Of a stretch of 64,000 nucleotides of DNA, positions 38,203 through 64,000 are shown piece after piece. Location of the stretch: positions 29,565,004 to 29,629,003 of the forward strand of contig OX381710.1 in the NCBI GenBank assembly GCA_947462335.1. Direction: 5' to 3'. Every line of letters starts with the position of its first letter. Within the stretch, counting starts at the first letter, position 1. A model generated the notes under the pieces. It saw only the letters and a list, made by a program, of their open reading frames with translations. It was not told where the DNA came from and made no database searches. The translations under genes and the position numbers were made by a program. Source of the DNA: Harmothoe impar (Eukaryota; Annelida; Polychaeta; Phyllodocida; Polynoidae).

Positions 38203-38459
38203 TTCAAAACAGTGGAAAACCACTGGAAAAAACATAAATATGAAAGGGTTTATCATGCACGAATGACTACAAATGCAAGTGTCCGACTCTGAATAAATTC
38301 ATGTGTCCGAGTTATAGTGAATCGAGCCAATAATATCACACCACATATCAGTGCTCTCTCTCTACCCGGGAACCTCTCACATCCATGGTATCTTGATATA
38401 GCGACTGAATCATTTAGAAGGAAGGGATTGGGGCCTGGGTAGTGCGCACATGTAAACAG

Positions 38460-38640
38460 CCCCGGATGCGGATGCCCTCTGTTCCACCGGGAATTCTGGG
38501 ATCCCCGTGGAGCATCGATCTGTTCTCGCCGGCCATGAGAAGTGGCGAGAAGCAGCGAGACGCGATGCCTCATGGGATTGGCCCGGAAGGGAAGCAGCCA
38601 AAGGGTAGCACGCTGCGGAAGTACCTACCTTGTTAGTGTC
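38460..38640. promoter_or_regulatory. GC-rich promoter-like patch
   Basis: Contrasts with AT-rich flanks and contains GGGATTGGCCCGGAAGGGAA (an inverted CCAAT box next to an ETS-like site) and GGGAATTCTGGGATCCC. No recognisable exon follows. Confidence 0.35.
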
Positions 38641-39279
38641 AGCATGAATTACCCTTATCTTGGCAATAAGGCCTTAACTCAAGGCACCTTCTGCTACATA
38701 TAGAGGCGAATGCCTTAAAAGTCAGAACACGTCATTTACAAATAACGCACTTCGACTGTATTGATTAATTAAACTGGGCCGTTTACCGTATCTTAAGAAA
38801 ATGTAGACCTGTCATTAGAATGCTGGAGACATGAAAGGAAAGAGGAGAAATAATTAATTTGATTACCTGATACCCTGGGTCTAATACCAACTTATAAACC
38901 AGCACAATGGGTATATACGGATAGCTCCTATTTGCGAACAGCACAGATTCACTCTACACAGTCCTTTATCCTTTATCGATTAATTCAATTTAATTACCAG
39001 CACAAAATCACGTCACGAAATGGGTGGTTAGTACCTTGGCAGAGCCGAGTGTGTGCAATGAAGGTTGCATGGATAAGATCAACCCGCGCCATTTGACACA
39101 CGCAAGTTACAGATACTTACTACAACATGCCTGGTTTAACATCCTATTTTTATACTACTATCCATAGCCAGTCAGCATTCCGAAGTAGGCTCCAGTTGGG
39201 TTATATAAACTAGCAGTACTAACCTAGAAATGGGATTTGGCTAGTAATTATTGTCCTGGCTATCAGGTGGGACTCTGAT

Positions 39280-40147
39280 CCCAGCTAACAAAAAACGTTA
39301 TTTTACGTCAAAATAACGTTTTAAACTACATAACGTTATACCATACTAAAGAGCCTCAGAAAAACGTTGACATATAACGTTATATAACGTTATAAAATGG
39401 TGTATTGATAGAATTAGGTTGTTGTCGTGTCCTCGAGCCCATATCTGGCCCTTGTCACGTCACCTCGAGAGGCCCCGCAGGGGGCTCGAGAGGTGACGTG
39501 ACAAGGGCCAGATATGGGCGAGAGGACACGTCAACAACCTAATTCTATCTTTATCCCGCGAGAAAAAGGGACAATGGTCAATGTTGTCAATTATCAAGAG
39601 GCTATGAAGTGAAATAGACCATTTAATTATGATTTAATGTACGTATCTAGGGCCTCTGAAGGGCCCCCTTCAGGGCCTCATCGTGCGGAGTCCTTGGAAA
39701 CGGAATTGGGTCATGTTGGCAAGGATCGCAGGGAGTTGTTGACGTCGGCGCTCTCGATAGGGCCGGTAAATGGAAGTTTTTCTCATATTTAGAGTGGGAA
39801 TAGGTTTTATCTGACTTGAAATTCGAAAGCTACACATCAGATTACCCCGGGGGAGGTGGTTTTAACACTCAAATAGCAAAAGATTGAGTGAAAAATTGCA
39901 ATTTATTTTCCGTTTTTTGGCGGATTTATTGAGGATCGGTTTTGTGACGTAACACAAACGCCATTTCATTGACCCTGCAACAGCCAATCAGGGCGCCCTG
40001 TTCTTACAACCTTGACTACGTAGTATATGTGCCTGACAACGTCAGATATCACTTGACGACGTCAAATATCAATCTGATATTTGATGCCCTGATATTTGTG
40101 TCAAAGCCCACCTCGAGTGGGATAAATAATGTTATTTGTTTACTGGG
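39280..40147. mobile_element. AACGTTAT element, long copy carrying an internal hairpin
   Basis: The left end CCCAGCTAACAAAAAACGTT and right end AATGTTATTTGTTTACTGGG are inverted versions of the 35.6 kb element's ends. At about 868 bp it is much longer. It holds the hairpin at 39,407-39,549 and repeated TGACGT(A/C) and CAGATATC/AATATCA words. The ORF at 39,969-40,286 has no domain. Unit inferred from matching ends. Confidence 0.6.
39407..39549. repeat. Near-perfect 143 bp hairpin
   Basis: The left arm runs GATAGAATTAGGTTGTTG ... GCCCATATCTGGCCCTTGTC ... ACGTCACCTCGAG. The right arm repeats it inverted, around the short centre CCCCGCAGGGG. Arms are about 65 bp with only a few mismatches. Lies inside the 39.3 kb element. 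Confidence 0.9.
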
Positions 40148-40149
40148 AT

Positions 40150-42900
40150 GGTCTTATGACCTACCAACCCATTACAATATTTTTATAGTGCAAGTTATCC
40201 TCATCTTTTGTAGAACATTAGAATCTGCACTATGTGGTTTCGTCAAATATGGTTTCACTTGGGCTGAAACTAGGAAATTTGGATAAAACATCCCTGGGAC
40301 TTTCTTGTGTTTTGTGCACGTTGAAAGTGCTGAACAGGTAATAATTAATCATGCAACAGCAATATCTTGTTAATTGCCACATTATAGAATGCTTGACAAA
40401 AAGGGACTTTTTATTTTTACAAGATTTAGTCAACCGGGGCCCCATTTTGCCTTACATATTCAAAAATAACACAATTGATCACAGGATCAGGACTACCTTT
40501 TTGATGTATAATACAATAACAATTCTAATTCAAATCTTCCGTATTTGGAATGTAGAAAATGCTTTGGCGCCTTAATTGGTGTCTCTGTACCTAGTGTTTG
40601 CTTACTATATAAAGGTTCCAGAGTTTATATGGGTATGTACGAGGTTGTGACCAAATCCTTGCAGCTCTTGAATAATACAACATAGAGCTTATTGGCATTT
40701 GGGATAGAGCAGTGCCCAGCCATAGTCGAGACGCAGGTTCGTAAAAAGACTAGATGTGATATCTGCTAATGTAATATAGCACCGGAGAGGTCACGAGCTC
40801 AATCTGGGCGTTCAGCTTCACCCTGGAGAACCCTTTTTCCTTGGCTGTACACATTTAAGTTCAGAATAGAATCATATAGAACTAATAAAGAACTAATAAG
40901 ATCATATAGGGCCAAAGTGGCGTTCGGACTCTGAGACAGATAGGTGAACAAGCAGCCCCCTAGTATAGTGGAAGTATCATATCTGTCATTGTATCTTGTA
41001 AATACCCAATACAAGGATGAACTGCGGATATGATCAGACAATAAAAGAACAAATCCATGTGTACGCCATTCTACCATCTAATGCACAGTTTAGGAAATGC
41101 CTGATACAATCTGAGATTGGGAGGTATCTCTTGGTGCTAGCTTCCTCCACCACACTCTAGGTGGCGTGGTGGAATCGTCACCGCCCAGCACCGTCCATAT
41201 TATTGATCTCTCAGCCCAGTGCTGCAGGTGGAGTCCCGGGGTGGAGTGGTTTGGTACAGCCAACTTATGCTGTCCTCAGACCACATAACCCCTAATAACA
41301 GGTATCTCAACGTGCCGCGGACTTTAGGGGTTTAACCTAGTGAGGGCACAAGCTAGCATCAACCAGGGATAAGCCCAGATGATCCATGGCATAGCGACTA
41401 TAAGGCGATAATCAATCTAAGCCACTAGGCGTGCCTGTACCGTCCCTTCGGCCTCGTGTTATCGCACTCCCACCTTGTGGATGATAGTTTAACTACATGT
41501 ATATGCTCTGGTTATGATAGAAGAACTATTGGCTATGTAGTTGCATATTCTAAAGGGTAATAGGATGATGATAATAATAGGATGTGATCATGAACTGATA
41601 TGAAAAACATAGGTACTCTACATGCATTTTACAATGGTGATACACAATGGGACAGGATAAACTAAAAGACTGGAAGAAAAAAATCTGAATATATTCTAAC
41701 CGTTTAGAAATTGGAATTGATTGCAATTTGATAACACCATACTTTTTCGAGCTTTACGTATTACTATAGTCTTAGTGTTGAGTTATAGGGTATTTATCCT
41801 GGCTGTTTACGTTTCCCCGACCAGGCCTTATACATCTAGGGATGCCAGTACAGATACTCACCTGGGCAGGTGTGAATTGGCACCATTGCTACCTGCGGTC
41901 AGGTAAGTGGATGCTCACCTGTACACAGGTGTGGTGAGATTCAGTAAAAATATACCTCTGTCTTAGACATCTTCAGAGGTATATAGCTCTTTTCATGTGT
42001 TAGTCCTCTTCCATATTGGTGGTTCTAGTTACGTTCCAATCGCTATACTAATACACAATCCATCTTCAGGTGTAAATGCTATTGATAAAATCAGAGCAAG
42101 GAAGGACACCTTGATATTTGTGAGAGGTTGTGTAATTTGTATATGTAGTCGTGCAGAGGCATATTATCTCATCTCTAGGCATCTTTTGCATAATATTGTT
42201 ACCCAGGCAAGCCCTGTCTAGCCAATACTTATCAATAACAACGAGTGGTTCCTGTCTACATCTTTGTGTCCGTAAACTGTGAAATGTATTTCAATAAATA
42301 TTTTCGTACCTCGGCCTAATCTTTTAACGAGACTGTTGTCCATACATTTGAGGTTATTTCACAGGGCATACATAAGGTGCTATCTAAAGTACCCCTCCCC
42401 TATTTTATAGTGCTGCTATTCTGACACTTATGAAATCATATTATGGTGGATTATGGTTATTTGATGTGTTTGAGATGTCGTACGCTTGATCATGTCCATG
42501 TCCTCTTTATATGTTAATCTAAGTTTTTATAAATATCTCTATACATGATACCCAGGTAGCAGATGTGTTATCATTGCTGGGGACAGGATGATAAAAAGTA
42601 TACATGCATCACCAATGCAGCGAGAGGATTTAGAATTGCTAACATAAAAAAGGAGATACACCATTGACCTTCGGATTTGCCCAGAGAATTAGTGTGATAT
42701 ATTTTATTGGTAAGGGACGCTAACGTCCATAGAACTTGATGTGGTTCTGTGTAATGTTGTGCGAGTCCATAATATCAGGGAGCATTTTGAAACATCAGCC
42801 CACTATATGGAACACTTCCCATAAGTGCCAGATGGCGTTATAGGACACTTCTCACATTGCTTGTGTCTGACGCAGTGTTCCACTCCAGTCACGCGCTACT
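40150..42900. other. Noncoding stretch, no gene seen
   Basis: Small ORFs only. A short hairpin sits at 41,950-41,984 (ATATACCTCTG / CAGAGGTATAT). A SINE-like B-box remnant (GGTCACGAGCTCAATCTGG) is at about 40,789. Otherwise featureless. Confidence 0.4.
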
Positions 42901-42907
42901 TTGGGCA

Positions 42908-42951
42908 CAGTTAAATGATTAGATTGCCATGCAGTTCTAATCATTTAACTG
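42908..42951. repeat. Perfect 16 bp-arm hairpin
   Basis: CAGTTAAATGATTAGA and TCTAATCATTTAACTG are exact inverses with a 12-base loop. Confidence 0.85.
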
Positions 42952-43337
42952 TATAAGACATAGTGAGGCATACAAACCATGTTTAAAAAACCTCTGCTTT
43001 TATCAATTTACATAGACTTGCATAGGTCTTATATGATTATAGTTTATTTTTAATTTATTTAAATGTATGTATTGAATTGCCCATTGGTTTTCCAAAATAA
43101 GAATAGCATAATATAGGTGTGATATCAGGCACATCTACCCTAGTTGAACCTGCAGTGTTTGTCAGAGGTGTCAAGGTATGTGATACCTGATGCAAACATG
43201 AGGATTAGAATATAGCAATCAATGAATGGCCCTCAATGAGGCCGGTACAAGGTCAACAGATTTCCACATTTTATTGACATTATTTGAATATTGTAGGCAG
43301 CCTAATTCGAGCATTGCTCGACCTCCATCGGTATCTT

Positions 43338-43445
43338 AGGGAGTAATTTTTAACAGAGGGGGTTGGGGGTTAAATGTGAACCCATTAAAGGAGGGGGACG
43401 AAGCAAAATTTGAATCCTCATGAGGTTGGGGGGGGGGGGGCAGTT
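43338..43445. mobile_element. G-tract MITE, partial copy
   Basis: Begins AGGGAGTAATTTTTAACAGA followed by GGGGG blocks, as in the 6.4 kb element. No matching right end was found. Confidence 0.5.
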
Positions 43446-43883
43446 CACCTCTTTTAACAAAATAGCTAAAGGGGGGGGGGGTGGCCCTCTCTTAGGTCAA
43501 AGTTGTGGGTGTTGTCATGAAATACAACAACATTATCATATTTGTATTTCAAGACAGCGACATATAACTGTTCACCAATACATCATTTTCGATCATGAAT
43601 ATGCCGTCTAGAGAATGAACTTATATTTGAATTATCCTACTAAACATAAAACACACAATCGTGATAAACAGTCCTGAATGCAATCATATGTACAACATTT
43701 AGCCTATATGAGATGCGCATCCAGGAGCTGAGTGACATACTAGACAATCAATCAATGGATCTAATTAGTCTAATTAGCCATTGTTGAGCAGACACCATGA
43801 CCCTCAGCTGCCCTTGGCGATCCTCTTACCGATGGCTCCTGCTGATTTGCAGCCACCCCATGCTCACTAGTGACATTATCGGT

Positions 43884-44060
43884 AATGAGGACCCGAGATT
43901 TGTTCTACACTAGATGGAGCTTCAAGTAGTCTAGGTAAACGCGATCCCAATTTTCACACATGTTTTCCCACCTGTAGAAAACATGAGTGAAAACTGGGCT
44001 CTCGTTTACCTGGACTACTTGAAGCCCCATCTAGTGTAGAACAAATCTCGGGTGCTCATT
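43884..44060. repeat. 177 bp foldback with about 80 bp arms
   Basis: AATGAGGACCCGAGATTTGT, then TCTACACTAGATGG...CTTCAAGTAGTC...GTAAACG...TTTTCAC.CATGTTTT, is inverted as AAAACATGAGTGAAAA...GTTTACCTGGACTACTTGAAG...CCATCTAGTGTAGAACAAAT and so on. The loop is about 11 bases. Few mismatches, scattered along the stem, as in either a young foldback element or an old hairpin RNA gene. Confidence 0.9.
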
Positions 44061-44637
44061 GGCAGGCTATTAGCACCAACACACGTTTTACTGAAGTAGG
44101 ATACTTGATTGCATCTGCAGTGACTATCTGCTGGGTTTGATGCAACCTTTTCATAGAAAAGCAACTAGACGGGAGCTGTTCTAATTGAGAACAAATAATT
44201 GATCCGATTAAATCGGCAGCTGATCATCAACGTTGTGAAAAGGCTCCGGGGGAATTTGCTTCAAGTAAATAACATTTTCAAACGCACCGTAGAACCATTT
44301 TAAAATTGGAGTCTATTCTAATATTTCATTATTAATTAGCGCCAGGAAACAATTATTGTAGATGACGTAATAGTCATCATTGCAAGTACTACCCCCAACG
44401 AGTATAACTGCATTACATGGGCATCCCTAGCAATGCTCTACACTCAAAGTCTTAATACTGAACTAGTTTTATTAATGGACAGAACGAAAACGAGTTACCA
44501 GTTTTAATATCCAATACAATCATGTAGTATCTTACTGGTGACCGGGATGTTAGCCAAAGGCATTTGGATCCTCGGGATAACTGTCCACAATAGCTTCGAC
44601 ACTGCATTGTAACCCAGTCATCATCGCTTATTAGGTG

Positions 44638-44812
44638 TCACACCCTCAGAAAAGTGAGAGTCATTGTCGCTAAAACGACCCTCACCTGAGAGTCAGGCTG
44701 AGGGTAGTTTTAGCGACAATGAGGAATTCGCTTAAAGTAATCACCTGAGAGTCAGGCTGAGGGTAGTTTTAGCGACAATGACTCTCACTTTTCTGTGTGT
44801 GCAGGTGTGTCC
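44638..44812. mobile_element. Foldback element with internal direct repeat
   Basis: CAGAAAAGTGAGAGTCATTG, then TCGCTAAAAC, at the left is inverted at the right end (GTTTTAGCGACAATGACTCT, then CACTTTTCTG). Inside, ATCACCTGAGAGTCAGGCTG, then AGGGTAGTTTTAGCGACAAT, occurs twice in direct order, the first copy slightly shortened. Confidence 0.8.
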
Positions 44813-47586
44813 CAAAGGACCCAACTTTTTTTTAATCCTGGACTAGCATGTGGGCCCAATATAGGCTAGGATATTGTCTTGCCCATGTTTGAAATGCCCA
44901 GATCCAACCCTACAGCTAACCCACTGTGGCATAACACCATCATAAAACGTTAAATGATATTTTCTGAGAGTAATCACATCTCTGAGCACGCGTTTGTGAT
45001 ATATGCATGGCTGGTTGAGCTCATCCGGGTTCCTACTGGCAGACCCGGAAAATAATGACCAAACCCAAATGTGGGAAAGCCCTGTTTGTCTTGGTGTAAT
45101 CCAGATGAGCACATAGGTCGAACTGCTCCAGCATTTTGATTTATGATGTAAGGGCTGAGCGGGAAACCTTAAGATATAAAAGGACCGACTCACAACATAT
45201 ATAACATGAATAAACATTCCACAATATTCAAGTGAAGACTTTGTTTAATCATTAAGCAAGGCTGTCTACACAGAAAATTTAAACGCCCCGGCCATTAGTC
45301 TGAAGTGGCTATCCCAGCTGAGTCATAGGGACATTGGTCAGGCATGACCAAGTTAAGAGTTTCGTTGCAAAACGCAACAAATCCATTCCAGAATCGAAGC
45401 ATGTAGTGGTACCATATTGGCAATTAAAGTGCCTTGGATATCATGTGTACACCAGAGAGGACCTAAATACATGAAAAATAGAATTTTGAGGGAAAAATGT
45501 TTCAAAATTGCATTTACCTATTCCTAATCTACACCTTTGTCAAAACTTTGTGTCCTTTTTTAAAATAGCGCTTATTGCATTTTGGAACCAAACTCTTCAA
45601 GTGCTATTCAAAACTAACTGAGATATAACAACATATGACTAATGCCTTACTAAAAAGGACTTAGCCTAAAGCTCATTGAAATGGAAAAGACTGATGTGCG
45701 TTAGTCAGTACTGGCCAACCTGATGATATCAACTAACCTAGGTTGGTCGTATAGGGAGCCAGAAAATGACTAACTTTGTCAGGCTATAGTAATTGAGCGG
45801 TTGGTCGTATAGGGAGCCAAAGAATAATTATTAGTGTAGGTGATTGACCTCCAGGCCAGATTAGTAGGCATATAAGGGAGGATAGCCTACTTGGCATGGG
45901 AGCCGCCATTTTATTTCTGTTCCCTGACTCAGAGCAGTGCATTGTGGGTACATCTGTTATCAGCCACTGTTTACACCTAGGAACAATGGCCACAGATAAC
46001 ACTGATAAGACTGATGGGTGACATCCCACCCCTATCTTAATCACCTTAATCACCTCCCCATTGTCTCAGGTGTGAAGTGAGGGACTTAGCCTGATTGAGA
46101 GACAATGCATTAATTACACTCTGACTGACTGACATGTGGTCACCCACAGAGGTGTTAATGCTCTATTTTTCTACGATTTGAAATATTCACATTGCTGTAA
46201 GCTTATCTAATTAAAGACCTTGTCATGGGGAAAACATTAATCTAATTTGTACAGAATATAAACGGATAGTAAATGAGAGAGAACCCTCCAAAGTAAACTA
46301 CACAAAGGGGGAAAATGGAGGCTTGACACACGACTACCTGAGCCTCCTAGAACATGCCTCTGAAACCAGCATAGGCTCTCCCCCGTACAGACAGGTTTGT
46401 GTTGTATTCATGCATCATTCCGGCCCTACAGAGAGTCTTGGTATGCACTCGAAGTGTCGGACTGGTGAATAATACTAACTTGGGATGGGGCCGACCCGTG
46501 CGCATTCATCATGGCGACTAATCAATCTGGTTTACCACGGAAATGTGATGGCATCCCTGCCAATGCACTTCTTTAATTAAAGTTCAAAAGCATGATTTCA
46601 ATTTGGTGCAGATATAAGATTTACAAAGCTTCCCGGTGGTGAGCATCATCAGTACACAAGTGCACTGCATGTGCACTACAGTCAGAATGAACCTGGGCTA
46701 GGGTGACAGAGTGCCTTAATAACGTGAGAAACCGCCGCCCTATATATGACAAGTGCACGTGTGCCTGGATCAATACAAAAAGGCTGCACACTGAGTTCTA
46801 ACGTTGAAATAAGATAGCGTTTCGTGGCTCTTACCTGAAAGAACACCTGAATACTCGCAGTACCACAGGTGTGCAACCCCTGGGACACCTCATCAGATGA
46901 ACATGTCAGGCTTCTACTGTCCACCGGATGATATAGCCTGCTGGCTTTAGCAGATCCTTAATTCGAAAAAGAGAGATGGATTTTACATCATACTTTTTCA
47001 TATACCATACAGCCGTAAACATGAATTTCACATTGTGCTATGACAGTGGATAACCTGTACGGATATACATGCACTAAACATAGCGGCCTATGTATCAGTT
47101 ACAAACTGTATAGATTGCTGTATACATGTACTTTTAACTCTTGATTAAAATTAAAATCATATAACTAGCGAAACCTGTACATCGTGAGCCATCTATAGAT
47201 CTATACGTGTGTCGACCATACAGCATATCAGAATATCCCTGATACTATACATCAGTAAATGAGGGGGGTCGGGGGGGGGTTAATTAGTATGATATAATAC
47301 TGCTTGTGACGTAGACGTTGATACAGTATCAATGTTATATAAAGTACGTCAGACTATGGGGTCAGAGTATGGAGCACGGACGTCAGCGCACCACATGTCC
47401 TGAACTATGATGCCCATCCGTTATCATTATCACAGTGGGGTGTGGAGATTACATCCATCAAATTTGATTAATTTTTTTGCATGTCCTTACTAATCATGCA
47501 TGGCATGTGAACTGTGAATGCTTTTTGCTGCATCGATACTCTACATTATAGCATCAGAGTGCGGCATTTGTATCTGTGATTTACTT
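44813..47586. other. Noncoding stretch upstream of the TRPC exons
   Basis: No exon recognised. GGTTGGTCGTATAGGGAGCC occurs twice (about 45,742 and 45,799) and is related to sequence in the 50.6 kb element. A G-run lies at about 47,271-47,278. Confidence 0.4.
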
Positions 47587-47663
47587 ATATGTGACGTGTA
47601 CTGGGATAAGGGACTTTAGTGCACCCTGCACTAATGCTCTTTTTTACAGATCGTGTCACATAT
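47587..47663. repeat. Nested hairpin, copy 1
   Basis: The outer stem ATATGTGAC/GTCACATAT encloses a second stem AGTGCA/TGCACT. The sequence matches the copy at 55,931-56,007 over nearly its whole length (GTACTGGGA.AAGGGAC.TTAGTGCAC and so on). Lies about 260 bp upstream of the TRPC 5' UTR acceptor. Confidence 0.8.
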
Positions 47664-47919
47664 ACATGATCCATTCATTGGATACTGTTGCATGGTAATT
47701 GCTGGCTATTGTTACAAATAATAATGATTATGTAGTATTAATTTTAATTGGAGTATACAGTTGACTAAAATCATGTTTTTGCAGTATACCTCATGTTGCA
47801 GTATATAATCGATAATCGATAAGTATGGGCAGGCATATATCAACAACTGTAATTATGATAACGATGATGAATCAGCTGCATGTTTTAACCACCTGTCTAC
47901 TTTTCCCTTCCACTTTTAG

Positions 47920-48200
47920 GTCTGGCCAGACCATCATGACTGTGGTCTTTCCAGGGTCCTCCTGCCGCCACCACTGCTGTTGCAGCTGTCTCGATACAAG
48001 TCTGTCGTTAGGATAGGCCTTACTACTGCCGAGCCGCTAACTCTGCTGACCACAGCGTGCTCGTGCCGCGCCCACCCCCGGCCATCCCACAACGACCACT
48101 GTCCACCACCACCAACACCTAGCCATCAGCACCACCAGCACCGCCACCACCCCCAGCACCTACTGCCACTGCAGTAGCGGTGACCTCGGGGCTGTCAGCC
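47920..48200 (+). other. TRPC 5' UTR part of the first coding exon
   Basis: A polypyrimidine tract ends in CCACTTTTAG at 47,919, so the exon probably starts at 47,920 and at least one noncoding exon lies upstream. The rest is CCACC/CAGCACC-rich leader. In-frame TAG at 48,120-48,122 and no intervening ATG fix the coding start at 48,201. One upstream ORF is present. Confidence 0.65.
47936..48016 (+). promoter_or_regulatory. Upstream ORF in the TRPC leader
   Basis: An ATG with a complete 26-codon ORF, cysteine-rich (HHCCCSC), ends about 185 bases before the TRPC start. If the exon starts at 47,920 this ATG is only 16 bases from the splice junction. uORFs often damp translation (established); here that is inference. 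Confidence 0.4.
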
Positions 48201-63393
<15,193 letters not shown>

Positions 63394-64000
63394 GTATGGC
63401 TATAGGATTTTTTTTGTGGTGCCATATTTATATTTGCAGTTCTGTTGTTCGTATGATTTGAGTATGTCTAGAAGTAAATCGTCCGCTCTGCACTTGAGAG
63501 GGAAATCCTAAAAATCTACATATATATCAAAGAAACATGTTTACAAACCAAAATGCAAGTGGTACCTAGGTAATCAATCAAGCTATCTAAATTATCTCAG
63601 CATAATTTGATGATTAGATTAATAGCTCATTATGTAAAATAACTATAATTATTTATTTGACTGAGCAGAATAGTGTGGCTAGAAATATGTTATATTGTCT
63701 TGCTATTAATTTCATTTGCCTAATTATGGAATGGATTTGTGCTCATTCTGCTTTCAGTATAGTTATTTTATTTTAGATGCTTTTGTTGGGTGCATTTTCT
63801 TTGTTTCAGATTATATATGAGAATTAGTTTGGTCAGCTCTTTTCTCTCCTTCCCAGACAGAATCCACACCACTACACTAAAACAAAATTACAGCAACAAC
63901 CAATACAGATATAAACACATAGGACTGTGTATGCCAATACATTAGGTATATAAGAACATGTGGAACAACAATTGGTCCTAGAATGCAGACATGTGTTGTC
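63394..64000 (+). other. TRPC intron 5, start
   Basis: AT-rich sequence after the GTATGG donor. No further TRPC-like exon before the window ends. Confidence 0.7.

Noticed and set aside
48180..48200. A GTG start seven codons upstream of the TRPC ATG
   Set aside because: The ATG at 48,201 has a fair context, and an in-frame TAG at 48,120 with no ATG between leaves it as the natural start.

Overview
The window is animal genomic DNA. It has one confidently recognisable protein-coding gene, split by GT-AG introns, and a large noncoding remainder packed with short inverted-repeat (MITE-like) elements, microsatellites and a few GC-rich promoter-like islands. There are no bacterial operons, rRNA genes or CRISPR arrays. 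The gene is a plus-strand TRPC-type cation channel of the TRPC4/5 / TRP-gamma class. That class, compact AT-rich introns and the repeat content suggest an invertebrate bilaterian, but nothing seen here fixes the phylum.

Layout. Bases 1-47.9 kb hold no gene I can support. They contain foldback and MITE-like elements at 0.26, 1.5, 5.3, 6.4, 7.5, 8.5, 8.7, 15.3, 16.5, 35.6, 36.6, 37.6, 39.3, 43.3, 43.9 and 44.6 kb. They also hold a tRNA-derived SINE head at 12.7 kb, a diverged duplicated segment at 10.7/11.8 kb, a long TATC microsatellite at 23.6 kb, and candidate promoter islands at 3.0-4.1, 20.2, 29.3, 32.3 and 38.5 kb. This stretch may be intergenic, or partly a long first intron of the TRPC gene, because the first coding exon opens with a splice acceptor inside its 5' UTR.

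The TRPC gene runs from the acceptor at 47,919 to at least 63,393 and continues past the window. Exon A (coding 48,201-49,154) gives the ankyrin repeats, zinc-binding segment and linker helices. Exon B (56,687-57,041) gives the pre-S1 elbow, S1 and the start of S2. Exon C (60,184-60,715) gives the rest of S2 to S5 and the outer pore turret. Next come two alternative versions of one exon, D1 (61,224-61,419) and D2 (61,813-62,002), each encoding the pore helix, selectivity filter and S6. Exon E (63,181-63,393) gives the TRP helix. The C-terminal tail lies beyond the window.

The main discovery is the D1/D2 pair. Both have canonical splice sites, the same entry phase and exit phase, and the same core motifs (LFWS, FGL, NMLIAMMS), but very different turret and S6 sequences. 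Reading frame makes them mutually exclusive: joining D1 to D2 gives a stop at the second codon of D2, and skipping both shifts exon E out of frame. One locus can therefore make two TRPC channels with different ion pathways on the same ankyrin/voltage-sensor-like scaffold.
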